Source: Morganella psychrotolerans
GTDB lineage: Bacteria; Pseudomonadota; Gammaproteobacteria; Enterobacterales; Enterobacteriaceae
DNA: 64,000 bases
Assembly (NCBI RefSeq): GCF_001676155.1
Contig: NZ_LZEW01000035.1
Coordinates: 39,990 to 103,989 of the forward strand
Direction: 5' to 3'
The notes beneath the pieces were generated by a model. The model was not told the origin of the DNA, made no database searches, and saw nothing but the letters and a program-made list of their open reading frames with translations. How positions within the stretch are numbered: the stretch's first letter is position 1; each line of letters begins with the position of its first letter. This document shows positions 25,043 to 34,918 of this stretch, in pieces. Position numbers and translations under genes: made by a program.

Positions 25043-25951
25043 ATGATAGACCTGATTAAGAAGTCGCGTGACTTTGCAGAAAAAGCACATGCCGGCCAAA
25101 AGCGGAAGTACACCGGTGAGGATTACATCACCCACCCTGTTCATGTGGCGCAGATCGTCGGTGGTTTCGCCGGCTCGACGCAGGAAATGACAATTGCCGC
25201 TTTACTGCATGATGTGGTTGAGGACACTGGTGTAACACTGAGTGAGATCCGTCTGAATTTCGGCGATGAGGTGGCAGAGCTGGTTCACTGCCTTACCAAT
25301 ATCCGTTTTACCGAAAAACAGAAAGAATCAGTATTTAGCCGCCCGCGACGTTACGGTATGAACGCGGCGAAGATTTTCTTTCAGGATAACCGCGCTGCAA
25401 ACACGATTAAAATCGCAGATATGATGAGCAACCTCAGCAATGTCTTTGATCATGACCGGAAGTACGGTACACGGTATCTGGCTGAGAAAACATATCTGTG
25501 CGACAACATTATCAGCCGAAACTGCAATCCTGCTGCTGTTCACGAGTTTTACGCTCTGGCTTCCCTGCTTTACGACGATTTAAATCAGGACGAAAAGACC
25601 CGTTACGGAATGCACTACAACACTCTCGATAACGCGACCAAAGATGAAATCCTTCGCCGCGACCCGATGGTTACTGTTTCATACTCTGCTGCTGTTGGCT
25701 TGAAGCCGGCAGAGCCAGTCTTTAAATCAGCAAAAGACCTGCAACCGAATGATGTGATCAACATTATTGGCGGCTGGTATCGCGTTCGTTATATCAATTA
25801 CAGACCATACGAAATTTCGGTACAGCTACAGCGTAAAGAGCATGAACTGTCGCCGTTACTGGATCAGACCTGCATGACTCTTTCGGTTGACCGTAATCTG
25901 AATGTTCTTTTCCCTGTTGAGGTTAGCAATGAAAGTAAAGACACCGTTTAA
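25043..25951 (+). CDS. small alarmone hydrolase-like HD protein with C-terminal extension
   Basis: A 302-residue protein. Residues about 1-165 match the (p)ppGpp hydrolase domain of SpoT/Mesh1-type enzymes: HAGQKRKYTGEDYITHPVHVAQIV, IAALLHDVVEDTGVTL and TIKIADMMSNLSN, with all the metal-binding His/Asp in place. There is no synthetase domain. The C-terminal 130 residues (SAKDLQPNDVINIIGGWYRVRYINY...) form a separate, probably beta-rich, domain I do not recognise. Degrading ppGpp would lift the stringent response and favour nucleotide synthesis during infection, which fits the dNTP genes nearby. Confidence 0.82.
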   Translation: MIDLIKKSRDFAEKAHAGQKRKYTGEDYITHPVHVAQIVGGFAGSTQEMTIAALLHDVVEDTGVTLSEIRLNFGDEVAELVHCLTNIRFTEKQKESVFSRPRRYGMNAAKIFFQDNRAANTIKIADMMSNLSNVFDHDRKYGTRYLAEKTYLCDNIISRNCNPAAVHEFYALASLLYDDLNQDEKTRYGMHYNTLDNATKDEILRRDPMVTVSYSAAVGLKPAEPVFKSAKDLQPNDVINIIGGWYRVRYINYRPYEISVQLQRKEHELSPLLDQTCMTLSVDRNLNVLFPVEVSNESKDTV

Positions 25952-26369
25952 CCCCAGCAAACGCGCCGAATGCCGTGTGAAAGATCCGGTTCCGGCTCCG
26001 ACGAGCTGTCACTACTGCTCAGGCAATGTGGCGGTCGCCAGTAATGATTGCATTTACGGTCGTGAGTATGGTGTATGGCCGTGGGTGTATCTCTGTGGAT
26101 CTTGCGGTGCGTATGTTGGTCTGCACCCGTTCACGGCTATTCCGTTGGGGTCACTGGCTGATTATGAAACCAGAGAGGCGAGGAAACACAGTAAACGCTA
26201 TTTCAGCAACCTGCTTACTGTACGTAACCTAAAACGTAGTGACGGTTATAAGATCATGGCTGATGAAATGGGTATAGACCGGTCGAAATGTCACTTCGGT
26301 ATGTTTGATATCGAAATGTGTAATCGTGCCGCAGATGCGTGTGAAAGATTGTTAAAGGTGCAGCAATGA
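25929..26369 (+). CDS. DUF3268-like zinc-finger protein
   Basis: A 146-residue protein. The start at 25929 follows TTGAGGTTAGCA and overlaps the previous gene. Near the N-terminus are SCHYCSGNV and YLCGSCGAYVGLHPFTAIPLGSLAD, which give a four-cysteine zinc site and the conserved block of DUF3268 proteins. The family is common in phages and plasmids and has no defined role. It overlaps the deaminase gene by four bases (ATGA). Confidence 0.72.
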   Translation: MKVKTPFNPSKRAECRVKDPVPAPTSCHYCSGNVAVASNDCIYGREYGVWPWVYLCGSCGAYVGLHPFTAIPLGSLADYETREARKHSKRYFSNLLTVRNLKRSDGYKIMADEMGIDRSKCHFGMFDIEMCNRAADACERLLKVQQ

Positions 26370-26821
26370 AGTTCAAGCCAGAAACTCTGATGGATATGGC
26401 GGTACTGGTATCACGCGAATCAAAGTGCGTTAAGTATCAGGTTGGCTGTGTTATCGAGAAAGACGGCAGGATTATCGCCACCGGCTGCAATGGAACGCCA
26501 GCCGGTGCGTTAAACTGCTGTGATGTATCAGCGTCGAAAGGCTGGGATATGTCAAAATCAGCAGACCGGCTCAAGCATCGTGAATGGTCGGATGTGAACG
26601 AGATCCACGCAGAAATGAACGCCGTCATGACAGCCAGCGAAAGCGTCAAAGGCGCGAACGTTTATGTCACCGTCGAGCCGTGTAACCAGTGTGCGAAAAA
26701 TCTTGTCCAAGCGGGTGTAAAGTCGGTCACATTTATTCAGTCAAAAAGCGGCAGTGGTGTGTTTATGAGTAAGCATGGCGTTAGTGTATATGGTATAAAA
26801 ACATGTTTGTTAATTGGTTAA
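26366..26821 (+). CDS. deoxycytidylate deaminase
   Basis: A 151-residue cytidine deaminase-fold protein with the zinc motifs NEIHAEMNA and VEPCNQCAKNL and an additional Cys/His-bearing insert (ALNCCDVSASKGWDMSK) of the kind seen in phage dCMP deaminases. It converts dCMP to dUMP, the substrate of the thymidylate synthase encoded 11 kb upstream. It ends the alarmone hydrolase operon. Confidence 0.9.
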   Translation: MKFKPETLMDMAVLVSRESKCVKYQVGCVIEKDGRIIATGCNGTPAGALNCCDVSASKGWDMSKSADRLKHREWSDVNEIHAEMNAVMTASESVKGANVYVTVEPCNQCAKNLVQAGVKSVTFIQSKSGSGVFMSKHGVSVYGIKTCLLIG

Positions 26822-26867
26822 TCCGCTAGTATTATTTTTGTGAATTTATAATAACTTTGAGGTAATT

Positions 26868-27581
26868 ATGAATAGTGTTGATTTTTGGGGGTTATTAATA
26901 GGTAATGGCGCTATATTCACCGCCGTAGCTGTAGCGCTTAAATTTTTGAATGACAAAAATACGGCAAAACAAATAGATAAAGCGATTAGTAGTTTACATA
27001 ATTTATCAGAATCTCAAATTGCTAGTGTTATACAAGATAATATTAAAATTTATGAAAATAGAAAGTTTGTTGAGCAACAAATTGTAACGGGCAATATAGC
27101 GCACATGCGTCAGGCGTGGATTATTGATCTAAGAACAAAGTCTGCTGATTTTCTTGATAAATCTAGATATTGCCGCATTATTTTGGAAAGAATACTGAGG
27201 ATAAAAGTCAGTTATAGGGACGTATTTTCTGAAGAAATAAATAATGAGATTAATGATTTAAAAACTAAGTTTGAAAACTCAATTTTATCCATAGGTGGTA
27301 TAAGCTCGTATATTGATTTATTACTTCCATTCGCATTTAAAAATAAAGAGAGAGAAAAAGATGAACTTGAGGCTGAAAGTGTAAGGGAAGATATGCTTTC
27401 TATTGCAGGTAAATTATACGAAATTTATAGTTTAATTGATGAGGATGACGAACTGGTCACAAGAAATATTGAAGAAATATTACAACTGGAAATTTCCATG
27501 ACCGAGCAACTTAAAGCATTACTTTATAAAGAATGGAAGGTAACCAGTAGCCTTCAAGCGTTGAAAGAAATATATAAGTAG
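26868..27581 (+). CDS. AT-rich membrane-anchored protein of unknown function
   Basis: A 237-residue protein with a GAGGTAATT leader. One N-terminal membrane segment (WGLLIGNGAIFTAVAVAL) is followed by a long, mostly helical cytoplasmic part (about 30-235) rich in Glu, Lys and Ile, including coiled-coil-like stretches. Its base composition is far more AT-rich than the genes around it, so it looks like a cargo gene. A membrane anchor with a helical sensor part is seen in some exclusion proteins, but no family is recognised. Confidence 0.62.
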   Translation: MNSVDFWGLLIGNGAIFTAVAVALKFLNDKNTAKQIDKAISSLHNLSESQIASVIQDNIKIYENRKFVEQQIVTGNIAHMRQAWIIDLRTKSADFLDKSRYCRIILERILRIKVSYRDVFSEEINNEINDLKTKFENSILSIGGISSYIDLLLPFAFKNKEREKDELEAESVREDMLSIAGKLYEIYSLIDEDDELVTRNIEEILQLEISMTEQLKALLYKEWKVTSSLQALKEIYK

Positions 27582-27688
27582 TAATATATCAATGTGTAAA
27601 TGCCGTCATTAAATAATTATCAGCCTTTTGCGATGTGAGACAATAACATCAATGAGAAAACGAAATTATTTACATGGCGGTATAAACA

Positions 27689-29386
27689 ATGAGCACAGCA
27701 TTAACCCTTTCCACTCCGCATTTAGATTTCTCCGGTAGTGACTTTGTTTTCCGCGAGGAAATGAATCAGATCCGCAACGTGATTTCAGACTTTCAGGCCG
27801 AAATAAAAGAGCGTGAGATGCTGCATTCAATTCTGTTCGCCGGTGATCGCGTTACCAAAATAAACAATCTGCTGGATGAGGCGGCAAAGCCGGGTGAACA
27901 CAGGCACGGCTCATACCGTCTGCCATACCACATTGACCTCGATTACGTTCGTGGCAACCTGAGAGCCAAATACTGGCAAAAGGTTGTTGATATGACCAAC
28001 GTCCTGCAACTGATGCCGGCAAAACGCCGTGATGAGTGGAGACGGCAGTTTATCGAGGGGAAAGTCACTATGGATAAGCCAGATCCGTACTGCGGCAGCA
28101 TGCGGTCTGTTGTCGAGTATGTCGGCGTGCCGGAGTTCAGCGAGGACTCGGTGTTTCCCACCCTGCTTGCGTTGCTTAATGAGCGAAACGTATTCCTGAA
28201 TGAGCGGGTTTACGGGGTGTTCTGCGCTCTGAGTCCGAAACACAAAACGAACAAAAGCTATGGTTTTTCTGAGCGTCTTATCCTTACGGATGTAATTAGT
28301 GACCGCTGGTATGACTCTATTTCGACAACCAGTTACCGTGAGGACAGCATTGACGACCTGCGGATGGTACTGCGGTTTTTCGCACACGGTAGCTTATCAA
28401 GGGTAGAGCGTTTGCAGACTGTCCTGAGCGCGGTATACCGTGAAGATGCAGAAAACCATAACTTCGGTAAGTGGGTATCGATAGACGGCAATTTGCTCCG
28501 GGTGAAAATGTTTATGAATGGCAACCTGCATATCGAGATCCATCCTGATGTTGCGTGGAAACTTAATGAGGTCTTGGCAGCATCACTGCCGTATGCCATT
28601 CCGACCGAGTTCCGCAGTACGCCGGCAAACCGCCGTGTTGTTAAAGATTTCGGGGAGATCCTGACGCCTATCGATGATGAAGTGATAACTCTGATCACGA
28701 CCCTGGACGGCTCAGAATATGAATTTACGGCTTCTCACTACCATTGGGACAGCGCAAAGGCAGATACAAAGGCGGAGTTTGTTGAAGTCATGAAGAAACT
28801 CGGTGGATTCCCCGGCAAGCACAGCAGCGCATGGTGCTTCCCCTACCCGTTCAGTGAAGTGAAAAACTACATCACCAGAAGCCGCTGTATGCCGGAACAG
28901 AAATCACACCAATTCTATCCGACACCTGAGCCTATTCAGCGCGTGGTGGCAGATCTGATTGAGTTGCAGGACGGCGATAGACTGCTTGAGCCGTCAGCAG
29001 GACGCGGTGATTTACTCACGTTTATCGACGCACCGGATCAGACAACCTGTATCGAGCTGTCACCGATATTCTGCAAAATCCTTGAGTCGAAAGGCTACAA
29101 AGCTACAAATGGTGACTTCCTGAAATGGTCAGACGAGAATACCGGCGTTGAGTTCGATAAAATCGCCATGAACCCGCCATACTCAGAGGGGCGTGCCAAG
29201 GCACATGTAGAGGCTGCGATACGCCACCTCGAACCGGGCGGGCGCTGTGTGGCAGTTATGCCGGGAAGTGAACGGATGCAGTGGCTGGATGCCGGGCAGT
29301 ACAGGGTTGAAGACTGCGGAACGTTCAGCGGGGAGTTTGAAGATACGGGTGTAACTGTGAAAGTTTTCAAAATCGTTAAGATGTAA
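27689..29386 (+). CDS. DUF4942 protein with C-terminal DNA methyltransferase domain
   Basis: A 565-residue protein. The first ~300 residues match the DUF4942 type (HIDLDYVRGNLRAKYWQKVVDM...). The last ~160 form a SAM-dependent methyltransferase: QFYPTPEPIQRVV, LLEPSAGRGDLL (SAM site), and the adenine-methylase catalytic motif MNPPYSEGRA. Such proteins are common on conjugative plasmids and phages and are thought to protect DNA from restriction. It is the second adenine-type methylase here. Confidence 0.85.
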   Translation: MSTALTLSTPHLDFSGSDFVFREEMNQIRNVISDFQAEIKEREMLHSILFAGDRVTKINNLLDEAAKPGEHRHGSYRLPYHIDLDYVRGNLRAKYWQKVVDMTNVLQLMPAKRRDEWRRQFIEGKVTMDKPDPYCGSMRSVVEYVGVPEFSEDSVFPTLLALLNERNVFLNERVYGVFCALSPKHKTNKSYGFSERLILTDVISDRWYDSISTTSYREDSIDDLRMVLRFFAHGSLSRVERLQTVLSAVYREDAENHNFGKWVSIDGNLLRVKMFMNGNLHIEIHPDVAWKLNEVLAASLPYAIPTEFRSTPANRRVVKDFGEILTPIDDEVITLITTLDGSEYEFTASHYHWDSAKADTKAEFVEVMKKLGGFPGKHSSAWCFPYPFSEVKNYITRSRCMPEQKSHQFYPTPEPIQRVVADLIELQDGDRLLEPSAGRGDLLTFIDAPDQTTCIELSPIFCKILESKGYKATNGDFLKWSDENTGVEFDKIAMNPPYSEGRAKAHVEAAIRHLEPGGRCVAVMPGSERMQWLDAGQYRVEDCGTFSGEFEDTGVTVKVFKIVKM

Positions 29387-29444
29387 CATTTTTAAGGGAT
29401 AAAATAATATATAATTTTAAGAAAATAGCATATTGGCATGATAT

Positions 29445-29828
29445 ATGGTGATTACTGTGAATAAAATGATTGTAGGTATGAGTGTGGCTTTGTTGTCTTT
29501 TTGCACAATTGCAGAAGAAATAAAATGTGAGCCTCATAAATCGGGAATTTTAAAATTTGCTAGTGGAACAGATATCGTCGAGAAAATGAGTTTCCATCAA
29601 TACCTTGATAGTAATATATATAAAGTGTCTGGGAACAAGGATCCGTCGGAAAATTATGATGAAAATAAGGCAATTTTCTGTCAGGCTGCTGATGTTAAGG
29701 AAAAAAAAGAATGTGGGGATCTCATAAGTAACTGTATTTCTTGGTATGGTAATTTGTCAAAAAATGAGAAAGATGAATTAATATTTAGACATATAGCTAG
29801 CTATTTGGATGCTTTATCGAAAAGTTAA
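29445..29828 (+). CDS. AT-rich exported protein of unknown function
   Basis: About 123-127 residues. A signal peptide (MIVGMSVALLSFCTIA, cleavage near AEEIKCE) precedes a mature domain with five cysteines (EIKCEP, IFCQAA, KECGDL, SNCISW), suggesting disulfides in the periplasm. The exact start is uncertain (ATG 29445, GTG 29457 or ATG 29466). It is AT-rich, like the ATPase gene after it. Confidence 0.55.
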   Translation: MVITVNKMIVGMSVALLSFCTIAEEIKCEPHKSGILKFASGTDIVEKMSFHQYLDSNIYKVSGNKDPSENYDENKAIFCQAADVKEKKECGDLISNCISWYGNLSKNEKDELIFRHIASYLDALSKS

Positions 29829-29989
29829 GATATTTATAATATCTAGTTCGGTAATTTTTATTGTGCATATCAGCAAATTGCTGAGAACTATTGGTAATGT
29901 TCGTCTCTGTACCAAAATGCATATAAAAGTATTTGAGTCTACGGATTGATGCTGACTTTTTTGAACAGTGATCCCAGAGAGTGATAATT

Positions 29990-32550
29990 ATGGATATAAA
30001 AACGGATATCTGTACATGGCTGCTTAAACAGCAGGAATGGTTCCAGGTTCTTGCGGAAAATCTTATCGCTAAAGGTAGTTTGTCAGTTGAAGATATCAAC
30101 TGTATAGTTGCTTTGATTAAAACTCCAGAAGGTCAAAGTGTTACGAAGAATCGAACATTTGATGGACTTGCATCTCCGGAGGCAAATGACGATACTCTCC
30201 GGATCATCAAAATTGATACAGTTCGAGGAATCGAAAATCTCGCTCCTCGTATACCTCTTGACTTTGGTACAGGTAATCTCACAGTTATTTATGGCCACAA
30301 TGGTTCAGGTAAATCTAGTTACACTCGGGTGCTGAAACGTGTATCAGGTAAGCCTCGAGCCGCCCCATTAAAGCCAAATGTCTTTCAGCCGACGCCACCC
30401 GAACAAAGTTGTCATATTACGTGGGAAATAAATGGTGTTAGTGAGAGTGAAAGCTGGACATCCAATAGCGCCGCTATCAATGCTCTTAAGGTGATCGATA
30501 TTTTTGACACTGATGAGGCTCAACATTATCTCACTCAAGAAAGCACCGCTACCTATATTCCAAGTGTAGTGAGTTTTTTTTGAAAAATTAGCCCAGTATA
30601 CAAAAATTATTCGTGAAAAACTTAGCAGCGAGCAGGGATTACTAGTGAGCCAACTTCCTATGCTTCCTGACTCTTATCGGCGCTGTATTATCTCTGGGAA
30701 TTATAGCGCATTAGGAGGTGTCAGCGCCGAGAATATCTCGATAATGACCAATTGGTCAGATGTCGATGAACAGATGCTGAAAGTACTAAATGAACGACTC
30801 AGTGTGCAAGATCCTACTGAACACGCTCGACAAAAATTGGCTCTACGTACCTCTGTTATACAAATCATAACCAAACTGGAACAAACGGCACGTGCGTTTA
30901 GTGTATCTGGTATCGATACAATTCGAGCCTTGAGAGCTGATGCAAGGACAAAACGTATTGCCGCACAGGAAAGTCAAAAAATTAAAGATGGTTCTCTTGA
31001 GGGGGTTGGTACTTCGACATGGAGAGCTATGTGGGAAGCCGCTCGGATATATTCACAGCTGCCTTATCCCGATGTAGCGTTTCCTGTTACAGCCGGAGCG
31101 AGCTGTTTGCTTTGTAATCAGGAACTATCCGCAGAGGCGCAACAAAGGTTAGTAAATTTTGAAGCATTCGTGCAATCCCGTATCGAGATCGAGGCTAACG
31201 CGGCAGAAGATTATTATGTGCGTGCACTCAGTAATTTAATGGTTTCTCCTTCCACGTCTGAGATTGCTACTCTTTGCGCTGGTGCTGCCCTCCCTGACCA
31301 GTGGAAGGAGTACTTGTCAAGTATATGGACCTTAGCATCAGCTTCTCGTCAATCATTAATTGAACACGAAGCGATTCAGAATGCGCAACCAATACCTGAT
31401 TTGAGTGATGCGATAACAAAATTAATTGTATATCGCGATAAACTTCAGGGTGAAGCTGACCAATTTCAAAAGGATGCTGCTGGATTTGACAAAGCTAAAG
31501 CGATACTGGACAAAAATGAAGCAGAGGCTCGTAAGTGGGTCGCTAGTCAAAAAGAATCAATTGAGGCTGAATCAGTTAGGCTTAGAAGATATGACGACTA
31601 CGATAAATGGATAGGATTTACCAATTCCCGTTTTATTTCATTAAAATCTACTGATGTAACTCAAAAAGTAGTAACGGACGCCTATGCCGCGAGGTTTAAT
31701 CAGGAATTGAGAGCGCTAGGAGCCGGCACTATTCAGGTTGAGCTTGTGAAAATCAGGACTGAAAATGCGAAGGTTTTACACCAGCTACAATTGATTGGCG
31801 TTCAGAGAGATAAGCCGCATAACGTTCTTAGTGAGGGGGAAAGGCGAATTATTTCGTTAGCGGCATTCTTAGCTGACGTAAGTGATAGGCCAGGATCTGC
31901 TCCATTTATTTTTGATGACCCTATTTCTTCACTGGATCATGATTTTGAGTGGCATGTTGCGAAGAGATTGGTGGAGCTTGCAAAATCTCGTCAGGTTATT
32001 ATTTTGACACACAGATTGTCTCTTTTTGGTGTAATAGAGGATTTGGCTAAAAAAAGAAGGCGATGTGTGGAAAAAACAGCATCATCTCTCTATATGTATC
32101 GAATCTTACAACGGTGTCGCCGGCCAACCAGCTGATCAGGCTGCTTGGAACGCAAATACTAGATCAGCTAATAATATTCTTCTAGAAAAATTGAGTAAGG
32201 CTTTCCAGATTGGTGAAGAACATGGAGCAGAAGCATATCGTGGGCTAGCTCAAGGCATTTGTAGTGATTTTCGAAAACTTATTGAACGCTCTGTTGAAGA
32301 GGACTTACTTAATGGGATTGTTTTACGGCACCGCCGAGGCATTCAAACAGATGGGAGGCTTCAGCATATACCAAGTATTTCTTTAGAGGATTGTAAATTA
32401 ATCGAAAGTCTGATGACTAAATACAGTTGTTTCGAACACAGTCAATCAACCGAAGTGCCTATTTTCATCCCTGAATTTTCAGAGTTGCAAGCTGACCTCA
32501 CTTGTTTAAAGGAATGGCGCGAGCAACTTAAAAAGCGGCGGACACAATAG
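29990..32550 (+). CDS. RloC/PrrC-like SMC-type ATPase, probable defence protein (two apparent frameshifts)
   Basis: Three frames join into about 852 residues if one T is removed from the run at 30574-30581 and one A from 32049-32055. Walker A GHNGSGKSSYTRVL (about 102-115), a C-x2-C zinc-hook-like turn in a helical middle (SCLLCNQELS, about 372), signature LSEGERRIISL (about 613), Walker B FIFDDPISSLD and ILTHR follow the AAA_13/RloC order. The C-terminal part has an R-x3-E (RKLIE, about 760) followed by several His, as in anticodon nucleases, but the spacing to His is not decisive. RloC/PrrC cleave tRNA to stop phage growth. AT-rich, accessory setting. Confidence 0.72.
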
Positions 32551-32613
32551 AAATATAGTGACTAAAACCACCTCAGCGTTGACGTTTTCTATAAGTGCGA
32601 ATTGACTATCATT

Positions 32614-32637
32614 TAAAGCCTCTTTTTGAGGCTTTTA
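32614..32637 (+). terminator. terminator after the RloC-like gene
   Basis: AAAGCCTC / GAGGCTTT stem with a five-T loop and a TT tail, 65 bp after the stop codon. Confidence 0.75.
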
Positions 32638-32639
32638 TC

Positions 32640-34215
32640 GTATATAAATCAGATAGATATAGATGTATAAGGATTGCAAAGTCATGATCAACGAATAGTC
32701 AACGAAAAATTGACTTTTGAGGGGCAAAAAATTGACCATTTCGCAAAGACATTCTTACAGAGATTCCGGCGATATATCCGAGGAAAAACGAAACCGGAGC
32801 AATTCCCAAAACGTAGAATCAGGCAGTCCGGAACAATCAGAATATCCAGCCCAAAACAGCGAACCATAAACCCCAAATCTGGAGAGGAAACAGACCAAAG
32901 GCAAAACGAAACCGGAGAGTAATCAGCAGGAGCAATATCGAACCAAAGAGACAACCGCCCTGCCCCACCAATTCCATTCCCAAAGCAATCCCTGAAACAA
33001 CCCAACCTGATTACCACAGGCAGACCAACCCAATATTTCAAGGCAACCTGATTAACCCAGGCAATCCCAAAGAGTAAACAATCCAGCCAGTTTCCTGATA
33101 CGTCATTAAGGTATACACGGAGAAAACAACAGAGTGTCAAAACTAACGGGAAAGCCCAAACGTCAACCATTACGATAAGGAAAGCAAGTAAATAACAAAA
33201 CTACGGCAATAACTAAATAAGATAAATAATCAACACGTCAACGATAACGACAACACGAAAATGACAGCATTTAAATAACGCCAGAAATAACGGGAACAAG
33301 ACCATCACCCAAAGGAATACCAGTAGAGCCAATAAGACAACAAAGACAATCCCTGAGCATACAGATAGGAATACACGCGGAACAATACAGCCATAGAAAG
33401 CAGCAGTAATCAGCAAAGCAACAGAAGCATATCCCTGTAGTAAAGCACCTCAGAAAGAAGCCACCTGAACAGTAGCAGGAGAAGCAGTAAAGCTACACTC
33501 CGGAAGCAGTCATACAGAGCAGTAAAAGCAGCAGGTGTGACAGTACGTAGAGCAGCAGTAGAGACAGCAGATATAAGGGTGGCGGGATTGGAGAGGGCGC
33601 GAACCTTTACCGTAGAAATTACCCGGCTTGCCTCGCCTGACCGATCTCCACCTTAAAATCAGCCCTGCGGTGAACGCCCTGCGGCTGGAAACGGCGAAAG
33701 GCTGGAAACGGGGAGAGGCTGGGTTCGGGAAACGGGGAGAGGCGGGGCACCTGTACTGGCGGATAAGGCATACACGCGGCTTTACCTGCTCTGCCTTAAA
33801 ATCCGGTGCGGCGACTCCTGTCCCTGTCCGGTAGGCAATTAGGTTGGAATGCGACTGCGCTGCCCCGGCTGCGAAAAGAAGTTGGGTTTGCCTGAACAGC
33901 ACACTCGCTGAGAATAGTTTACCAGAGGGGCGCAGGGGCACGAAGTGAAACAGTGAGGCATCAGCAGTGAAACCACGGCAGATAAAGCCGGAGGCTCCCT
34001 GCGGCGCAACCAGCCCTGCGGCGGATAGATTGTTCTGCCCTACGGCAACCTGCGGCGTGTTTCGCAGAGCATTGTAAAAAGTGCTCCCGAGTGAACGAAC
34101 GCAGACTCACTGAAAAGGTTCGCATATACCAGATAATATTCTTAAATACCTTATTTGTAATGTTTACAGCCTCATCAGAAGTGCGAAAATAACTTCATTA
34201 ACGAAATGGCGATAA
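32640..34215. other. 1.6-kb gene-poor region with a T-poor top strand
   Basis: From about 32,660 to 33,550 the plus strand has very few T (by eye 8-18% per line) and is rich in A, C and G. From about 33,580 to 34,080 it is G/C-rich with short repeats such as CCCTGCGG (33665, 33677, 33986 and 34015) and two GGAAACGGGGAGAGGC copies (about 33706 and 33729). Frames on either strand (for example K/R/Q-rich on plus, Cys/Leu/Val-rich on minus) reflect the skew, lack ribosome binding sites and are not called. It could be an origin of lytic replication, a partition or packaging region, or decayed DNA. Confidence 0.55.
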
Positions 34216-34236
34216 TTGCTAATTGGGGGAAATAAG

Positions 34237-34590
34237 ATGGGCTACTTATTTACTGTGGACACTAAAAGTGAAGATTGTTACGTCATGGTCTGCAACAAGC
34301 AGACCCGCGCAAAGTTGGTTGTTCGTGTCAATCAGCGCGGAGTCTTGTCCAACGTGTTCCAGATTGGAGATATCGCCATTGATCAGCAGGAAGTGATCAC
34401 GATGCTGCCTGTACTGATGAAAGAACGTGAGGATTTAGATATTGAGCTGGGAGAAAGCAGGGCAGATTGGAATAGCTTCAACCTCAGTGCGCCAACAATG
34501 GGTTTGGTAGAACGTGAAGTTCAGGTGTTTTATACAGTGGGTGATTTGCACGTTGGCGGTGATGGTCTGACCCGTATCGGGTCGGATTAA
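34237..34590 (+). CDS. protein of unknown function
   Basis: A 117-residue protein. The ATG at 34237 follows GGGGGAAATAAG, a strong ribosome binding site. It starts with a beta-rich stretch (MGYLFTVDTKSEDCYVMVCNKQTRAKLVVRV), then an acidic helix (LMKEREDLDIELGESRADW). It has no membrane segment or recognisable motif. A terminator follows. Confidence 0.65.
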   Translation: MGYLFTVDTKSEDCYVMVCNKQTRAKLVVRVNQRGVLSNVFQIGDIAIDQQEVITMLPVLMKEREDLDIELGESRADWNSFNLSAPTMGLVEREVQVFYTVGDLHVGGDGLTRIGSD

Positions 34591-34612
34591 AACAGTAATT
34601 TAAAGGACTGTA

Positions 34613-34711
34613 CAACAGGTGAAAACCTGTTTTTTGGGAGAGTGTTACCTGCGGCACTACCATACTAACTTGTCAGGGATTTCTGATATTCTCATTTGAA
34701 CCGCAGGTAAC
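34613..34711. other. terminator and long-spaced inverted repeat in a 328-bp gap
   Basis: A terminator (AACAGGT / ACCTGTT, then TTTT, 34613-34636) is followed by GTTACCTGCGG (34644-34654), exactly inverted at 34701-34711 and so spaced by 46 bp. The remaining gap to 34918 is AT-rich, with no gene seen. It includes TAACATCAATAAGAAAA (34828-34844), a phrase nearly repeated before the genes at 27689 and 37191. Confidence 0.5.
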
Positions 34712-34918
34712 GGAGCGCATTATATTTAATTGATAATAGTTAACAAGTAAAAATGCGTATCATTCTAACTGTTTGATCATAAAGTGATCATGTTGAATAA
34801 AATCCAGTCTAGCGCTTGTTAAGAAAATAACATCAATAAGAAAATGCCTTGAATAAGTAAATGACGCAGGTAAGATAATAACGCCAATGACGGCAATATA
34901 AAAACAAGGTAAATAATC

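Noticed and set aside
32674..32922. 82-codon plus-strand frame rich in Lys, Arg, Gln
   Set aside because: Composition is explained by the strand skew. No leader or family signal.
33470..33580. AGCAG-type repeats as a CRISPR array
   Set aside because: Units are short, irregular and without spacers of constant length. They are low-complexity DNA. No cas genes are present.
32688..33941. Minus-strand frames of 160, 67 and 143 codons in the gene-poor region
   Set aside because: Their odd Cys/Leu/Val/Phe richness follows directly from the T-poor top strand. No ribosome binding sites and no domain pattern.
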